Shown: one piece after another, positions 16,791 through 24,216 of the stretch
Position numbering within the stretch: position 1 is the stretch's first letter
How the letters are laid out: every line of letters begins with the position of its first letter
From: a virus
Strand: one strand, 5' to 3'
Length of the DNA stretch: 39,569 nucleotides
Virus record (IMG/VR): IMGVR_UViG_3300013102_000022
Span: 1 to 39,569 of that record
The notes under the pieces: generated by a model
The model's input: only the letters and a program-made list of their open reading frames with translations
The model's database searches: none
Told to the model about the DNA's origin: nothing
Translations under genes and position numbers: made by a program

Positions 16791-18259
16791 CACCAATATC
16801 CTCCTCCTTCATTATCATCATCTGTTCTAAAAGCAAAAGGAAGTTGACTCCTAGGTGCTTCTGGTAAGTCAGCATAATAATAGATAAAACGATTTAAAGC
16901 CTGTGACATAGCATCTACTTGATCGTCATTCTTACCTTTAGGAAAACTTGCACATTCTTCCACAAAATCATGTATCCATTCTTCATTGCGCGGTAAAAAC
17001 ACGTTACCCGATTCAATATGAGGTGAAACCGCATTAACCCTAGCCACCTTACCACCTTGAGGATTAACAGGAATCATACCGCCTATTTCTCTATGAAGCA
17101 TAGCAATAATAGCAGGACCATTTGCTTTATCCTCAACTAATATCGTATGAGCGCCTTTATGTTTATGTTTCATGTTTCGTATAGCTTGCAAAGTAGTCGG
17201 GAAATTCATCTTCGCTTTCAGATTATCAATCAGATACATATTAGCTCCTGTTTTTCCCCACACTTGAATAGCTACATAATCGGAATCACTTTCATCTTTG
17301 AATGTAGCATCCACACTCATGATGGTTGTCACAATCTCAGGAAGCTTATCGTAATACTTCCACCATTCACGTTTCAGAATGTTACCTTCTGCGGATGATG
17401 GTCTACCTTGATATAGCGAGTTAAAAGAAGATGGATATCGTTTTCTCTCTTCAATGAAGTTCTTGCCGTATCGTTCAGGCCATAATGGTTCGCCGATTTG
17501 ACGACCTAATATGTCGTTTTCCTCAGCTTCTAATGGGAAATTGAATACTTTCCAATTGAGAGGTCTACCGTATTCTTGATTTAGCAATCTACCTTGTAAA
17601 TCATCTTCATGCCATCGTGTAAGAATCAATATGACAATCGCACCAGGATGCAAACGAGAAGAAAAGGAGTCAATCCATTCATCCCATATTTTATCTCGAT
17701 GTGTTTCGCTGTCAGCTTCTTCACGGTTTTTAATCGGATCATCAATAATCATTAAGTCTGCACCTTGACCAGTGATACCAGCTAAAACGCCACGACTTAT
17801 CATACCGCCTATGTTATTATCCAGTGTCCATTCATCAGCAGCTGAACTATCTTTTGCTATTTCTACATCGAATAACTCTTTGCCATGTTGTTTTACCTTT
17901 TCTTTGTTCTTCTTCCCAAACTTACGAGCGAATGTATCGTTATATGATATTTCAATGATTCTATCCTCTGGAAACTTCCCTAAATAGTAAGATGGCAATG
18001 TTTCTGTTATGGTCATCGATTTTGAATGACGTGGTGGCATGTTTAAGGCGATGTATTGATTTTCTGTAGGTATCAAGCCGTCACGCATTTGTTGTTTCTT
18101 TTCAATAGCTGATTGAATGATCTTGCCGATGTATTCTATGTGTGGAGCTCGCTTGTATCTACCTTCATGCGTGTAGATTACATATTCAAGATAGTTTTTT
18201 CGTGCCAGTTCTTTTCGTACTTCATTCAGTGTCGGTAGTTTTAGCGAGGATAGACTCAA
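16790..18259 (-). CDS. terL: Terminase large subunit
   Basis: The product is 489 aa: the ATP-driven DNA packaging motor and nuclease. A Walker A-like PPRHSKS (residues 75-81) follows LNM. Walker B is LMIIDDP (169-175), with the RTRWHEDDLQG-like coupling motif seen as LTRWHEDDLQG (about 213-223). The C-terminal RNase H-like nuclease has its first Asp in MSVDATFKD (about 314-322), a second in LVEDKANG, and a third in DDQVDAMSQAL. The gene overlaps terS by 38 bases. The size and the DDP Walker B fit terminases of headful-packaging phages, which agrees with the circularly permuted look of the genome. Confidence 0.95.
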   Translation of the reverse strand: MSLSSLKLPTLNEVRKELARKNYLEYVIYTHEGRYKRAPHIEYIGKIIQSAIEKKQQMRDGLIPTENQYIALNMPPRHSKSMTITETLPSYYLGKFPEDRIIEISYNDTFARKFGKKNKEKVKQHGKELFDVEIAKDSSAADEWTLDNNIGGMISRGVLAGITGQGADLMIIDDPIKNREEADSETHRDKIWDEWIDSFSSRLHPGAIVILILTRWHEDDLQGRLLNQEYGRPLNWKVFNFPLEAEENDILGRQIGEPLWPERYGKNFIEERKRYPSSFNSLYQGRPSSAEGNILKREWWKYYDKLPEIVTTIMSVDATFKDESDSDYVAIQVWGKTGANMYLIDNLKAKMNFPTTLQAIRNMKHKHKGAHTILVEDKANGPAIIAMLHREIGGMIPVNPQGGKVARVNAVSPHIESGNVFLPRNEEWIHDFVEECASFPKGKNDDQVDAMSQALNRFIYYYADLPEAPRSQLPFAFRTDDDNEGGGYW

Positions 18260-18659
18260 CCTTCTTCAACTCCTCAACCGATAACTTGCTTAGATCGTGA
18301 TTAATATTCGTTGTCATTTCACCAGAAACAACCTGTTTTTCAATAAAAGCAGCGTTCGTTTTGGCAATGTACTCAGAAGCCTTTAAACGGTGCTTAGGGT
18401 CTTGTTCTACATCTCGAAGGGTATCGGTCCAAAATTGTTTTACTTCTTCCATGGTGGCGATTTTAGAGCCTACAAGCTTATCATTCAACTCTTTTATATA
18501 TAGAGTAATAGCCGAGTTATTTCCGAGTAGTTTCCGCGCATTTGCTTCTGCTACTTCACGCTTTGTTACACTATAACCCGCATTAATATAAGATTGCGTG
18601 GCATTACCTGTTTTTACATACTCTTCTGCAAATCGCTTCTGTTTTTCAGTTAGTTTCAT
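18222..18659 (-). CDS. terS: Terminase small subunit
   Basis: The product is 145 aa from ATG 18659 (GGTGG upstream); a GTG start five codons earlier is possible. It recognises the packaging start site and feeds DNA to TerL. The N-terminal KLTEKQKRFAEEYVKTGNA and TQSYINAGYSVTKREVAEAN form the helix-turn-helix of the Terminase_2 family. A middle coiled region (LLGNNSAITLYIKELNDKLV) should oligomerise, and the acidic C-terminus (LSVEELKKVESILAK) contacts TerL. No HNH endonuclease gene accompanies it, in keeping with headful rather than cos packaging. Confidence 0.9.
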   Translation of the reverse strand: MKLTEKQKRFAEEYVKTGNATQSYINAGYSVTKREVAEANARKLLGNNSAITLYIKELNDKLVGSKIATMEEVKQFWTDTLRDVEQDPKHRLKASEYIAKTNAAFIEKQVVSGEMTTNINHDLSKLSVEELKKVESILAKTTDTE

Positions 18660-18794
18660 TTCATATACCACCAACTCTCGTGTTAATCACTTAGTTTTTT
18701 AAGAAAATGCTATTTAACGGATAGCTCCGAGACAGTAGATCACGCTCCATTTCTCGAATTTGACTTAACAAAACGCAAGAGTGACCACTTCCTT
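18660..18794. other. Gap upstream of terS
   Basis: These 135 bases hold no gene that I can support and no clear promoter. A packaging (pac) site may lie within or near terS, as in other headful phages, but nothing here identifies it. Confidence 0.4.
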
Positions 18795-19043
18795 TCAGTT
18801 AGTTGACGATGCCCCAATTTTCCTTTTATTTTGGATGGTATATTCATCAGGGAAATCTAACTCAGACCAAGCGCCTTTCTCAAACCACTCACTAACACTT
18901 AAACCGCATTTACAACACTCATAAGTGACGTATTCGCAACCTACTTTAGAGTTAATCCCTTTCGAAGACGAACCCCAACCGACTTGGTTATGCTTACAAA
19001 ACAAATGATGTAACCTCTTCCACAATGGAATATTAAGTTTCAT
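18795..19043 (-). CDS. Zinc-ribbon-like small protein
   Basis: The product is 82 aa from the ATG at 19043, which has AAGGAGAATAG directly upstream; the upstream in-frame ATG at 19076 has no good SD. Cys and His residues are arranged as HHLFCKHNQ near residue 13 and CEYVTYECCKCGLS near 36-49, a probable zinc-binding site made of one knuckle plus C-x-x-C. W-rich and acidic C-terminus. It sits between the metallophosphoesterase and TerS, a position where nucleic-acid-binding or HNH-like proteins are common, but no nuclease motif is present. Confidence 0.7.
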   Translation of the reverse strand: MKLNIPLWKRLHHLFCKHNQVGWGSSSKGINSKVGCEYVTYECCKCGLSVSEWFEKGAWSELDFPDEYTIQNKRKIGASSTN

Positions 19044-19072
19044 TTCTATTCTCCTTTTTAGACATCTAAAAA

Positions 19073-20290
19073 TCACACGAAATGTATATTCTCAATCTCA
19101 TCACGACTATATTCAAACACTTGAAAACGTTTATGACTCGTTACATATCCATTATCCTCATGCCATGAATCCGTCTTATTCCTAGTACTCAATGCACGTT
19201 GTAGCAATCCACCTTTATCAATTACCTCTTCTGTATGCAAATGACCGATGAACAGCTCTCTTGTCTTCGCTTGACTCCATTCAATAGGAAACTCAGCAGG
19301 AAACACCTCAGTCAATCGTTTACGTGCTTTATCTCCATGTGTAGCTGCTATCATCACGTTACCAAGCATGTGAACCTTTCGCTCTTTGAAATTAGTATCG
19401 AATGTTATCTGTGGGAATCGTGCTGCAAGATATTTCGTAAAAGCCCACTCGAGACTTTCACTGTGATTGCCTTTAATAAAAATTCCTGTTACCTTACCAG
19501 AACACTTAATAGCTTCATGAAGTATCGGCTCATAAAACTTAACCGCCTCTTCCCAAGCTTTTGACATATCTGCATGCTCTATTTCTCTACCAGATGCCGT
19601 TCGGTTACGATGATCGTTGTGGTGAAATAAGTCTGAACCGATGATGAATAATATTTCTTTATATTGTTTTTTAAGTAGGTTTAACACTTTAGCTTGTGTA
19701 GGTTTGTAATGGTTGTAATCACTGATACCAAAATGCATATCGAACAAAGGGATATTGAGATAATGTTCATTCCCCGGAATGTATTTAGGTTTGATGAATA
19801 CTTTCGGTACGTCTTCCACAGTGGATAGAAGCTTATCCCAATCAATTCCGTTATCTTTCGGTTTAACGGTTATTTTCGATGAATAGAGCGTTTGTATTCC
19901 GTTTAGCTTATCATTGGTATTCCAAATGTTATTACGTGCTGAAACGAGCTCCCATTCGTTTAAATCGAAACCATGAGCCTGAAGTAAATAATCCACACTC
20001 TTCGATTCATTCTCAGTCATCGCAATTAACTTATCTGAGCTTTGCGTACCATTTGGATTTATTTCGTGTTGTGATTTGTATTGTGGAAGATCTGCTATTT
20101 CTTTTAACTTTTCCTTCGCAGTTCGACTAATCCGAAACCTAACCGCAACCGCAGTAAAAACTAAATTAAAATGTTCCGTCAACTTATCCGCATAAAACTG
20201 ACGCTTGGCGTTTGGGTATTGTTTTCTTAATTGAAGAAGATACTCATGTTCTTCTGATAACCACTTCCCATGCTTCTCCAATAAGAACAA
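19073..20290 (-). CDS. Metallophosphoesterase with N-terminal HTH
   Basis: The product is 405 aa. The best start is TTG 20290 (AAAGGGGG just upstream); a second TTG three codons later is equally spaced from the SD. Residues 1-70 form a DNA-binding-like helical domain (AVAVRFRISRTAKEKL). The calcineurin-like phosphoesterase domain starts near residue 165: LFDMHFG (D-x-H), IIGSDLFHHND (GD), FIKGNHSES (GNH), AATHGDKAR and FIGHLHTEE (GHxH), so all five metal-binding blocks are present. Such proteins recur at the head of late operons in Gram-positive phages and may process DNA, RNA or a nucleotide substrate. The substrate cannot be read from sequence. It is the first gene behind the predicted late promoter. 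Confidence 0.85.
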   Translation of the reverse strand: MFLLEKHGKWLSEEHEYLLQLRKQYPNAKRQFYADKLTEHFNLVFTAVAVRFRISRTAKEKLKEIADLPQYKSQHEINPNGTQSSDKLIAMTENESKSVDYLLQAHGFDLNEWELVSARNNIWNTNDKLNGIQTLYSSKITVKPKDNGIDWDKLLSTVEDVPKVFIKPKYIPGNEHYLNIPLFDMHFGISDYNHYKPTQAKVLNLLKKQYKEILFIIGSDLFHHNDHRNRTASGREIEHADMSKAWEEAVKFYEPILHEAIKCSGKVTGIFIKGNHSESLEWAFTKYLAARFPQITFDTNFKERKVHMLGNVMIAATHGDKARKRLTEVFPAEFPIEWSQAKTRELFIGHLHTEEVIDKGGLLQRALSTRNKTDSWHEDNGYVTSHKRFQVFEYSRDEIENIHFV

Positions 20291-20484
20291 CCCCCTTTAT
20301 GTATGTTAGTCCAGTCCCCACCGACTTTTTAGCAGACTATAATCCCGGATATTCATCCACACCATAATAAAAAGCACCAAGACTAATCAGTCCAGATGCT
20401 TGATAACTATGTATAGAAGTGATTCTCGTATAACCTTCCACAGTTGATACAAGAGCCACTCCGTCTTATCAAGACCAATGCGAT

Positions 20485-20568
20485 ACACCCATATATAGTG
20501 TTAATTCTTAACTGTGAATTAACGAGTGCTCCTTACGTTGACCTTTAAAGCTAGTAATTGCAATTACT
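20485..20568 (-). promoter_or_regulatory. Candidate RinA-dependent late promoter and operators
   Basis: On the minus strand a TATATA -10 box (20492-20497) has only a poor -35 (TTCACA or ATTCAC, 15-16 bp upstream), as expected for an activator-dependent promoter. An 8-bp inverted repeat, GTTAATTC and GAATTAAC (20500-20523), overlaps the -35 spacer. A perfect 16-bp palindrome, AGTAATTGCAATTACT, lies at 20553-20568. The site is between rinA and the first late gene. The ~190-base leader up to 20290 has no gene I can support. Confidence 0.55.
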
Positions 20569-20645
20569 TGATACTATTACTTTATCATGAAAGTGCTAGC
20601 TGAAAGTTCCACTTTAGTACCAATTTTGTTTTTTGAACGAACTGT

Positions 20646-20816
20646 TTATTTATCGACTTCTTTGGATTTTTCAATTGATTGACATATAGCCAATATTCCA
20701 ATACCTACCCACATTGGCATAGTATGACTCCATGTGCTGTCGATATCATTAAAATACATTAATGACACATTTAAAAAATGAACAATAACAAATAACAACA
20801 CTAAAAATTTAGCCAT
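20646..20816 (-). CDS. Small two-helix membrane protein
   Basis: The product is 56 aa. ATG 20816 follows GGAAGGTAAATTT. Residues 4-22 (FLVLLFVIVHFLNVSLMYF) and 34-47 (MPMWVGIGILAICQ) are hydrophobic and probably span the membrane, with a charged C-terminus. It is the last gene of the early operon, after rinA and before the late promoter region. Function unknown. Small proteins here vary freely between related phages. Confidence 0.65.
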   Translation of the reverse strand: MAKFLVLLFVIVHFLNVSLMYFNDIDSTWSHTMPMWVGIGILAICQSIEKSKEVDK

Positions 20817-20854
20817 AAATTTACCTTCCTTAACACACTTTTTTTATCCATCAT

Positions 20855-21274
20855 TCACGACCACCCTAAATTATCTCCCACCGCATAAACAATCTCATTC
20901 CGCCATCTAAACAAAGTAGTTCGTCCTACCTCTAATTCCATCGCTATTCCTTCCCACGTTCGCTTGTGACGCGTCCAATAAATCATATGGACCAATTGCT
21001 TAGGCTTTTCTTCTAACTTCTCATACACGCTTGTAATGGCTGATTCGATGCGTTCCAATTCAGACAGTCGTTTGTCCATAACTAATCGAGTAGCCATTCT
21101 ACCTGTTGGATCAGATGGTTCGTTCGAACGTCCTCCGACTAACTCCTCGGTCATTGTCGGATTCATGATTTCCTCACGTCTTTTAATAATTTCTTTCCGC
21201 AAGTCAGGAAGCGAAGATATCTCCGCCTCAATATGTTTGAATGTGCTTGGTTTCATTTTAGTTGCAGTTGCCAT
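20855..21274 (-). CDS. rinA: RinA-family late transcription activator
   Basis: The product is 139 aa, starting ATG 21274 after GGGGTGAGCG. The C-terminal third has the hallmark VHMIYWTRHKRTWEGIAMEL followed by EVGRTTLFRWRNEIVYAVG, a sigma-region-4-like helix-turn-helix (about residues 106-130) with the W and RWR residues shared by RinA/ArpU regulators. The N-terminal part is a long charged helix and an acidic middle. In staphylococcal phages RinA activates the terminase-morphogenesis operon. Here it is second to last in the early operon, and the late operon starts 565 bases downstream behind palindromic sites, so the same circuit is likely. Confidence 0.88.
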   Translation of the reverse strand: MATATKMKPSTFKHIEAEISSLPDLRKEIIKRREEIMNPTMTEELVGGRSNEPSDPTGRMATRLVMDKRLSELERIESAITSVYEKLEEKPKQLVHMIYWTRHKRTWEGIAMELEVGRTTLFRWRNEIVYAVGDNLGWS

Positions 21275-21370
21275 TCGCTCACCCCTATTTAAAATGTAAT
21301 AAACAAACAGAATGCTATTTTAATTGCAGTTTTTGTGTGTAGTTGTGGATGGATTGGTCGTACTGTTCCA

Positions 21371-21595
21371 TTATATTTTTATATCTTTTATTGAATTTAA
21401 GGCTTCTTCAAATTCAGATATCCAACTTTGATGTATTTCTATAGCCTTTTCTTTGAGTGGTTTTCTTTCGGAACAAATGAAATAACAATCGTTATGTTGA
21501 ACAACTTCATCTGTATAATTTAGATTTTGCATGCCTTTATGTGCTTTTGAAACTTTGATTTTTCTTTCGGATTTTTTAAAGTAAAGCAAGTACAT
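21371..21595 (-). CDS. Small conserved-looking protein, unknown function
   Basis: The product is 74 aa, ATG 21595 after GGGAGTG. The N-terminus is basic (YFKKSERKIKVSKAHKG), followed by a beta segment (DEVVQHNDCYFICSERKPL) and an amphipathic C-terminal helix (HQSWISEFEEALNSI). It has no motif I recognise. It lies between two other small early genes with 7 bases on one side and about 95 on the other, the latter without features. Confidence 0.6.
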   Translation of the reverse strand: MYLLYFKKSERKIKVSKAHKGMQNLNYTDEVVQHNDCYFICSERKPLKEKAIEIHQSWISEFEEALNSIKDIKI

Positions 21596-21602
21596 CTTGT
21601 AT

Positions 21603-21734
21603 TCACTCCCTATTCATCAACCTATCATATTCCTGTTCCAACTCTGTATCCGGCATATTCACAAAATACGATTCTGTTTTATTCGTGAATAACACAAGCA
21701 TGTCGATTAGTAGTTTGCGTTCTTCCTTACTCAT
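21603..21734 (-). CDS. BH0509-like micro-protein
   Basis: The product is 43 aa. ATG 21734 overlaps the end of the MazG-like gene by 8 bases, with AGTGGATG upstream as a modest SD. The sequence MSKEERKLLIDMLVLFTN, then MPDTELEQEYDRLMNRE, fits the short BH0509-type family scattered through Bacillus phages: two helices joined by a loop, with a conserved L-E-x-x-Y near the end. Role unknown in any system I can recall. Confidence 0.6.
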   Translation of the reverse strand: MSKEERKLLIDMLVLFTNKTESYFVNMPDTELEQEYDRLMNRE

Positions 21735-22071
21735 GAACATCCACTCGCTTTATGCTATCTTCACTTTTAAAGCCATTAGGATACCTTCTAGCTAGTTTTG
21801 TGACATTAGTTAGAGCAATATCCTCTAATTCCAACCCACACATTGTAGCGAGTCCTGAGAGGTAATGAAGAACATCTCCTAATTCATTTCTGATTTCTTC
21901 CGCATTCAAATCATGACCATGGAACACATGCTTTTTGATATGGTCTATACATTCGCCAGCTTCACCCACTAAACCCATTCCGTAATTTGCTAGAGCTAAC
22001 TTTTTATCTTTCGGTCTATCGTGCACTGGTAACGTTCGTTTACTAATCGTGTGATATTCGTTTAATTTCAT
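21727..22071 (-). CDS. MazG-like nucleotide pyrophosphohydrolase
   Basis: The product is 114 aa. ATG 22071 overlaps the preceding TGA as ATGA. The all-alpha NTP-PPase motifs are present: GLVGEAGECIDHIKK (about 34-48, E-x-x-E) and NELGDVLHYLSGL (about 62-74, E-x-x-D). One MazG domain hydrolyses (d)NTPs to the monophosphate and pyrophosphate. In phages it probably adjusts the nucleotide pool or blunts starvation signalling. It is paired with a DUF1599-like protein of the same fold class, which suggests a two-gene nucleotide-pool unit. Confidence 0.85.
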   Translation of the reverse strand: MKLNEYHTISKRTLPVHDRPKDKKLALANYGMGLVGEAGECIDHIKKHVFHGHDLNAEEIRNELGDVLHYLSGLATMCGLELEDIALTNVTKLARRYPNGFKSEDSIKRVDVHE

Positions 22072-22346
22072 TGTTTATCAACCTTCCGTTCAATCAATTC
22101 CATAATGCAATAATTCGCTAAGTCCATTAAAGTGTCGTCAATGCTTTCATCCAGTACAAGTTGATCGTTACCTTCCAATAAGTTTTTCAATCTACTGTAT
22201 TTATCATAGATTCGAACTAAGATAGCTGAAGGAAGTTCATTTCGTAACTTAGCGAATGAATCCCCATAATCACTGTTTTTGCGTTGGTAAATGTCATTTA
22301 ATGAATGGCAGATGTCTAAATGCGTGTCAGTTTTGTTGTTGGCCAC
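22068..22346 (-). CDS. DUF1599-like nucleotide modification-associated protein
   Basis: The product is 92 aa, start GTG 22346 with GGAGGGGTG upstream. The motif QRKNSDYGDSFAKLR, followed by ILVRIYDKYSRLKNL and DESIDDTLMDLANYCIMEL, matches the Nucleotide modification associated domain 1 (DUF1599) family, related to dUTPase-like and MazG all-alpha pyrophosphatases. The D-Y-G and D-L-A-N-Y blocks are the core. It precedes and is coupled to the MazG-like gene. Substrate unknown. Confidence 0.8.
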   Translation of the reverse strand: MANNKTDTHLDICHSLNDIYQRKNSDYGDSFAKLRNELPSAILVRIYDKYSRLKNLLEGNDQLVLDESIDDTLMDLANYCIMELIERKVDKQ

Positions 22347-22489
22347 TTTTGCACCCCTCCTTCCTTTATCTGCTTAGCCCCCACTGATAGTAAGTAGTTA
22401 ATGTATTCTTTTATCGCCTGTGCATTTGTTACGGAAACTTTACCGCTATCTAGTATCTGAAAAATTTCCTTTTTAGTTGGTCGTGTCAT
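22316..22489 (-). CDS. Small helical early protein
   Basis: The product is 57 aa. Its ATG (22489) overlaps the preceding TGA as ATGA and has a strong AAGGAGGAACAAAA. The sequence (TKKEIFQILDSGKVSV, then QAIKEYINYLLSVGAKQI) gives two helices. The 3' end overlaps the next gene by 31 bases, in a different frame, and carries that gene's SD. Unknown function. Confidence 0.7.
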   Translation of the reverse strand: MTRPTKKEIFQILDSGKVSVTNAQAIKEYINYLLSVGAKQIKEGGVQKWPTTKLTRI

Positions 22490-22710
22490 TTTTGTTCCTC
22501 CTTACGATTTATCTTCGGCGTATATACGTCCACCTGTTTCTTACGGCGTCTATCGAAAACGAATCGAACAAACTCGTTATATAGCTTGAAATGGTTTAGT
22601 AGCGCCGTATATGCTTTGATGAGTAAGTACGAAACTGTGATTATTATTCCGCAAATTCCGATTAACAATGTAGCGTAGTACGATATTGCAATAATATAAA
22701 CATCCATCAT
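22486..22710 (-). CDS. Small membrane protein with basic tail
   Basis: The product is 74 aa; ATG 22710 overlaps the preceding stop as ATGA, with GGAGGGGAGG upstream. The N-terminal 35 residues are hydrophobic with a Gly in the middle (YYATLLIGICGIIITVSYLL), enough for one or two membrane passes. The C-terminal half is basic (RFVFDRRRKKQVDVYT, KINRKEEQK) and should face the cytoplasm. Role unknown. It may tether a replication component to the membrane. Confidence 0.65.
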   Translation of the reverse strand: MMDVYIIAISYYATLLIGICGIIITVSYLLIKAYTALLNHFKLYNEFVRFVFDRRRKKQVDVYTPKINRKEEQK

Positions 22711-22919
22711 TTAACCTCCCCTCCTACTTCCAATACCGCACCACTATTAATCCAATGTGCAAACGATTCATGAAAAATAGCAGTATACGATTTATTCTTT
22801 ACATCTGTAGCTGACTGAAAGTAAATGTAATCTTCGTTTATAGCTATTATGATTCTCGTTCTGTTAGCTTTCTTCCACAGTTGACCAGGTGATACTACTT
22901 CCTCGAGTACCATTTTCAA
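22707..22919 (-). CDS. Small beta-rich early protein
   Basis: The product is 70 aa, start TTG 22919 (AAGGTGTGACG upstream); ATG two codons later is an alternative. The sequence has the pattern of a small barrel (GQLWKKANRTRIIIAINEDY, YIYFQSATDVK, SYTAIFHESFAHWI), like small phage proteins with an SH3-like fold. Unknown function. Confidence 0.65.
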   Translation of the reverse strand: MKMVLEEVVSPGQLWKKANRTRIIIAINEDYIYFQSATDVKNKSYTAIFHESFAHWINSGAVLEVGGEVK

Positions 22920-22923
22920 ATCG

Positions 22924-23157
22924 TCACACCTTCCAATTTATTTTGCTTCGGTCAATGACTTGTACTTCCTGGACCTGTACCTGTTCCTGTGCAAGTGCAT
23001 TACGCTCTCTGGCTGTCTTGTAGACTAACTTAGAGGTGATAGCTTTCTTCCTGTCCCATCCCTTATTAATACGTTGTCTAGCTACCAAGTCTGGTACATT
23101 ATGATCTAACATGATGTCGATTTCCTTTGGCGTGAAGAATCGAGCTTGTCTTGGCAT
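22924..23157 (-). CDS. Small putative DNA-binding protein
   Basis: The product is 77 aa from ATG 23157, which has AAGGAGGAAACC directly upstream; an in-frame start 14 codons earlier lacks an SD. It is basic in its first half, with a helix-turn-helix-like FFTPKEIDIMLDHNVPDL and KGWDRKKAITSKLVYKTA, and a Gln/Val-rich end (LAQEQVQVQEVQVIDR). It could bind DNA in early transcription. No close family recognised. Confidence 0.65.
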   Translation of the reverse strand: MPRQARFFTPKEIDIMLDHNVPDLVARQRINKGWDRKKAITSKLVYKTARERNALAQEQVQVQEVQVIDRSKINWKV

Positions 23158-23188
23158 GGTTTCCTCCTTATGGCGTTTTATGATCGAA

Positions 23189-23275
23189 CTATTCAACAAC
23201 GTAATATACTTTTTTGCCGTTAATTGAACCTATTAAGTACTTTCCTTTAGATAACGGCTTACTCATTTCCTTCAA
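23189..23275 (-). CDS. Possible 28-aa micro-protein
   Basis: A TTG start at 23275 has AAAGGAG 8 nt upstream and yields a short product ending GKKVYYVVE. The sequence MSKPLSKGKYLIG (from the fourth codon) is basic and plausible as a protein, but the length and rare start leave doubt. It lies between two better-supported small genes. Confidence 0.4.
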   Translation of the reverse strand: MKEMSKPLSKGKYLIGSINGKKVYYVVE

Positions 23276-23308
23276 CGTAATTCTCCTTTCTTATTACCCA
23301 ACTTGTGT

Positions 23309-23449
23309 CTAATCTTTCACGATCCTGGATACAATCCTTCTAACCAACGCATCATTTTTATCCACTCTAGCTTTACTTGCGATATTTCCAGTTGAGAGAC
23401 TTCTTAAATAAGCAAGCCTCTCGTTTGCTCGTTGTATTTGGTTAAGCAT
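23309..23449 (-). CDS. Small basic helical protein
   Basis: The product is 46 aa; ATG 23449 is preceded by AAGGGGTAACAAAA. Arg-rich and helical (QIQRANERLAYLRSL, KARVDKNDALVRRIVSRI). The net charge suggests nucleic-acid or protein binding. Part of the run of tiny early genes. Confidence 0.6.
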   Translation of the reverse strand: MLNQIQRANERLAYLRSLSTGNIASKARVDKNDALVRRIVSRIVKD

Positions 23450-23513
23450 TTTTGTTACCCCTTATGGTCGTATTGCGCCGTAATTTGCTTTTACCAATAT
23501 TAAAATACCGTTT

Positions 23514-23813
23514 TTATGATACTAATTTTAATACTCCTTCACTTAATAGTTTGGCGATATTTTCTCTAAATTCTCTGTCATGTTCTCTTATTACATCACC
23601 AGTCCATGCCCAATATGAGCGATCTTGTCGATTAAATACTATAGTGAATCGTTTATAAGGTGTCATATCAGCTTCAAACGTCATACACGTATAAACTAAA
23701 GTATTTGGCATTGATTTTTTATTTTCTTTTGTAGTAGTTTCTGTAATATTTATTGTGTAATTTTTATTATCAAGAATTATATTAAATTCGTTTCCTTTAT
23801 TTCTATTTTTCAT
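23514..23813 (-). CDS. Early protein, unknown function
   Basis: The product is 99 aa; ATG 23813 follows AGGAGGAAAAGAAA. The N-terminal half is Asn/Lys/Thr-rich beta structure (NIILDNKNYTINITETTTK). The second half has an aromatic block (YKRFTIVFNRQDRSYWAWTG) and a C-terminal helix (EHDREFRENIAKLLSEG). No family recognised. Confidence 0.65.
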   Translation of the reverse strand: MKNRNKGNEFNIILDNKNYTINITETTTKENKKSMPNTLVYTCMTFEADMTPYKRFTIVFNRQDRSYWAWTGDVIREHDREFRENIAKLLSEGVLKLVS

Positions 23814-23905
23814 TTTCTTTTCCTCCTATAAAATAGGATTTTCATCTGCTAAAACTATCGGTGTATAAGCACCTCTCTCCTTCACTATTCCACTTTATGG
23901 CTCTA

Positions 23906-24184
23906 CTACACCCCAACCTTATCCCCATAAGGTACAACCCTCTTCATAACAGCCTTACACCTTGCAAACCCAACATCATTACCTGTGTATTTATATTTAC
24001 TTCCACGACCATCTCTGTAGTTGAAATTCATTCCGTACGAAACAGTTGTAACATCATCACGTTTTACTAGTTCATATCCTCGTGATTCTAAATCAGCAAT
24101 CGCTTTGTCTAGTTCTGCAATCGTTCCTCTGTTTATGTTGATTTTGTTCGTGTTGGATATCCCGTATCGTTTTTTCGTTTGCAT
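23906..24184 (-). CDS. Small basic early protein
   Basis: The product is 92 aa from ATG 24184, which has AAGGAGTGTTCAC directly upstream; an in-frame ATG ten codons earlier lacks an SD. A helical central region (GTIAELDKAIADLESRGYEL) is followed by strand-like YELVKRDDVTTVSYGMNF and a basic C-terminus. The E-L-D-K-A-I-x-D-L-x-S-R-G-Y-E-L pattern resembles small DUF-type proteins that follow RusA in Bacillus phages. Function unknown. The next 90 bases to the following gene are empty. Confidence 0.65.
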   Translation of the reverse strand: MQTKKRYGISNTNKININRGTIAELDKAIADLESRGYELVKRDDVTTVSYGMNFNYRDGRGSKYKYTGNDVGFARCKAVMKRVVPYGDKVGV

Positions 24185-24216
24185 GTGAACACTCCTTTTT
24201 TTATGAACGTCCATTT

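Noticed and set aside
18682-18770. Short minus-strand frame before terS reading MERDLLSRSYPLNS
   Set aside because: Only about 20 codons from its ATG and a poor SD. Upstream in-frame TTG codons do not improve it.
20337-20459. 40-codon minus-strand open frame with a protein-like sequence and a GTG start
   Set aside because: No ribosome binding site, preceded directly by in-frame stops, and lies in the leader of the late operon. Possibly a relic, but not supportable as a gene.
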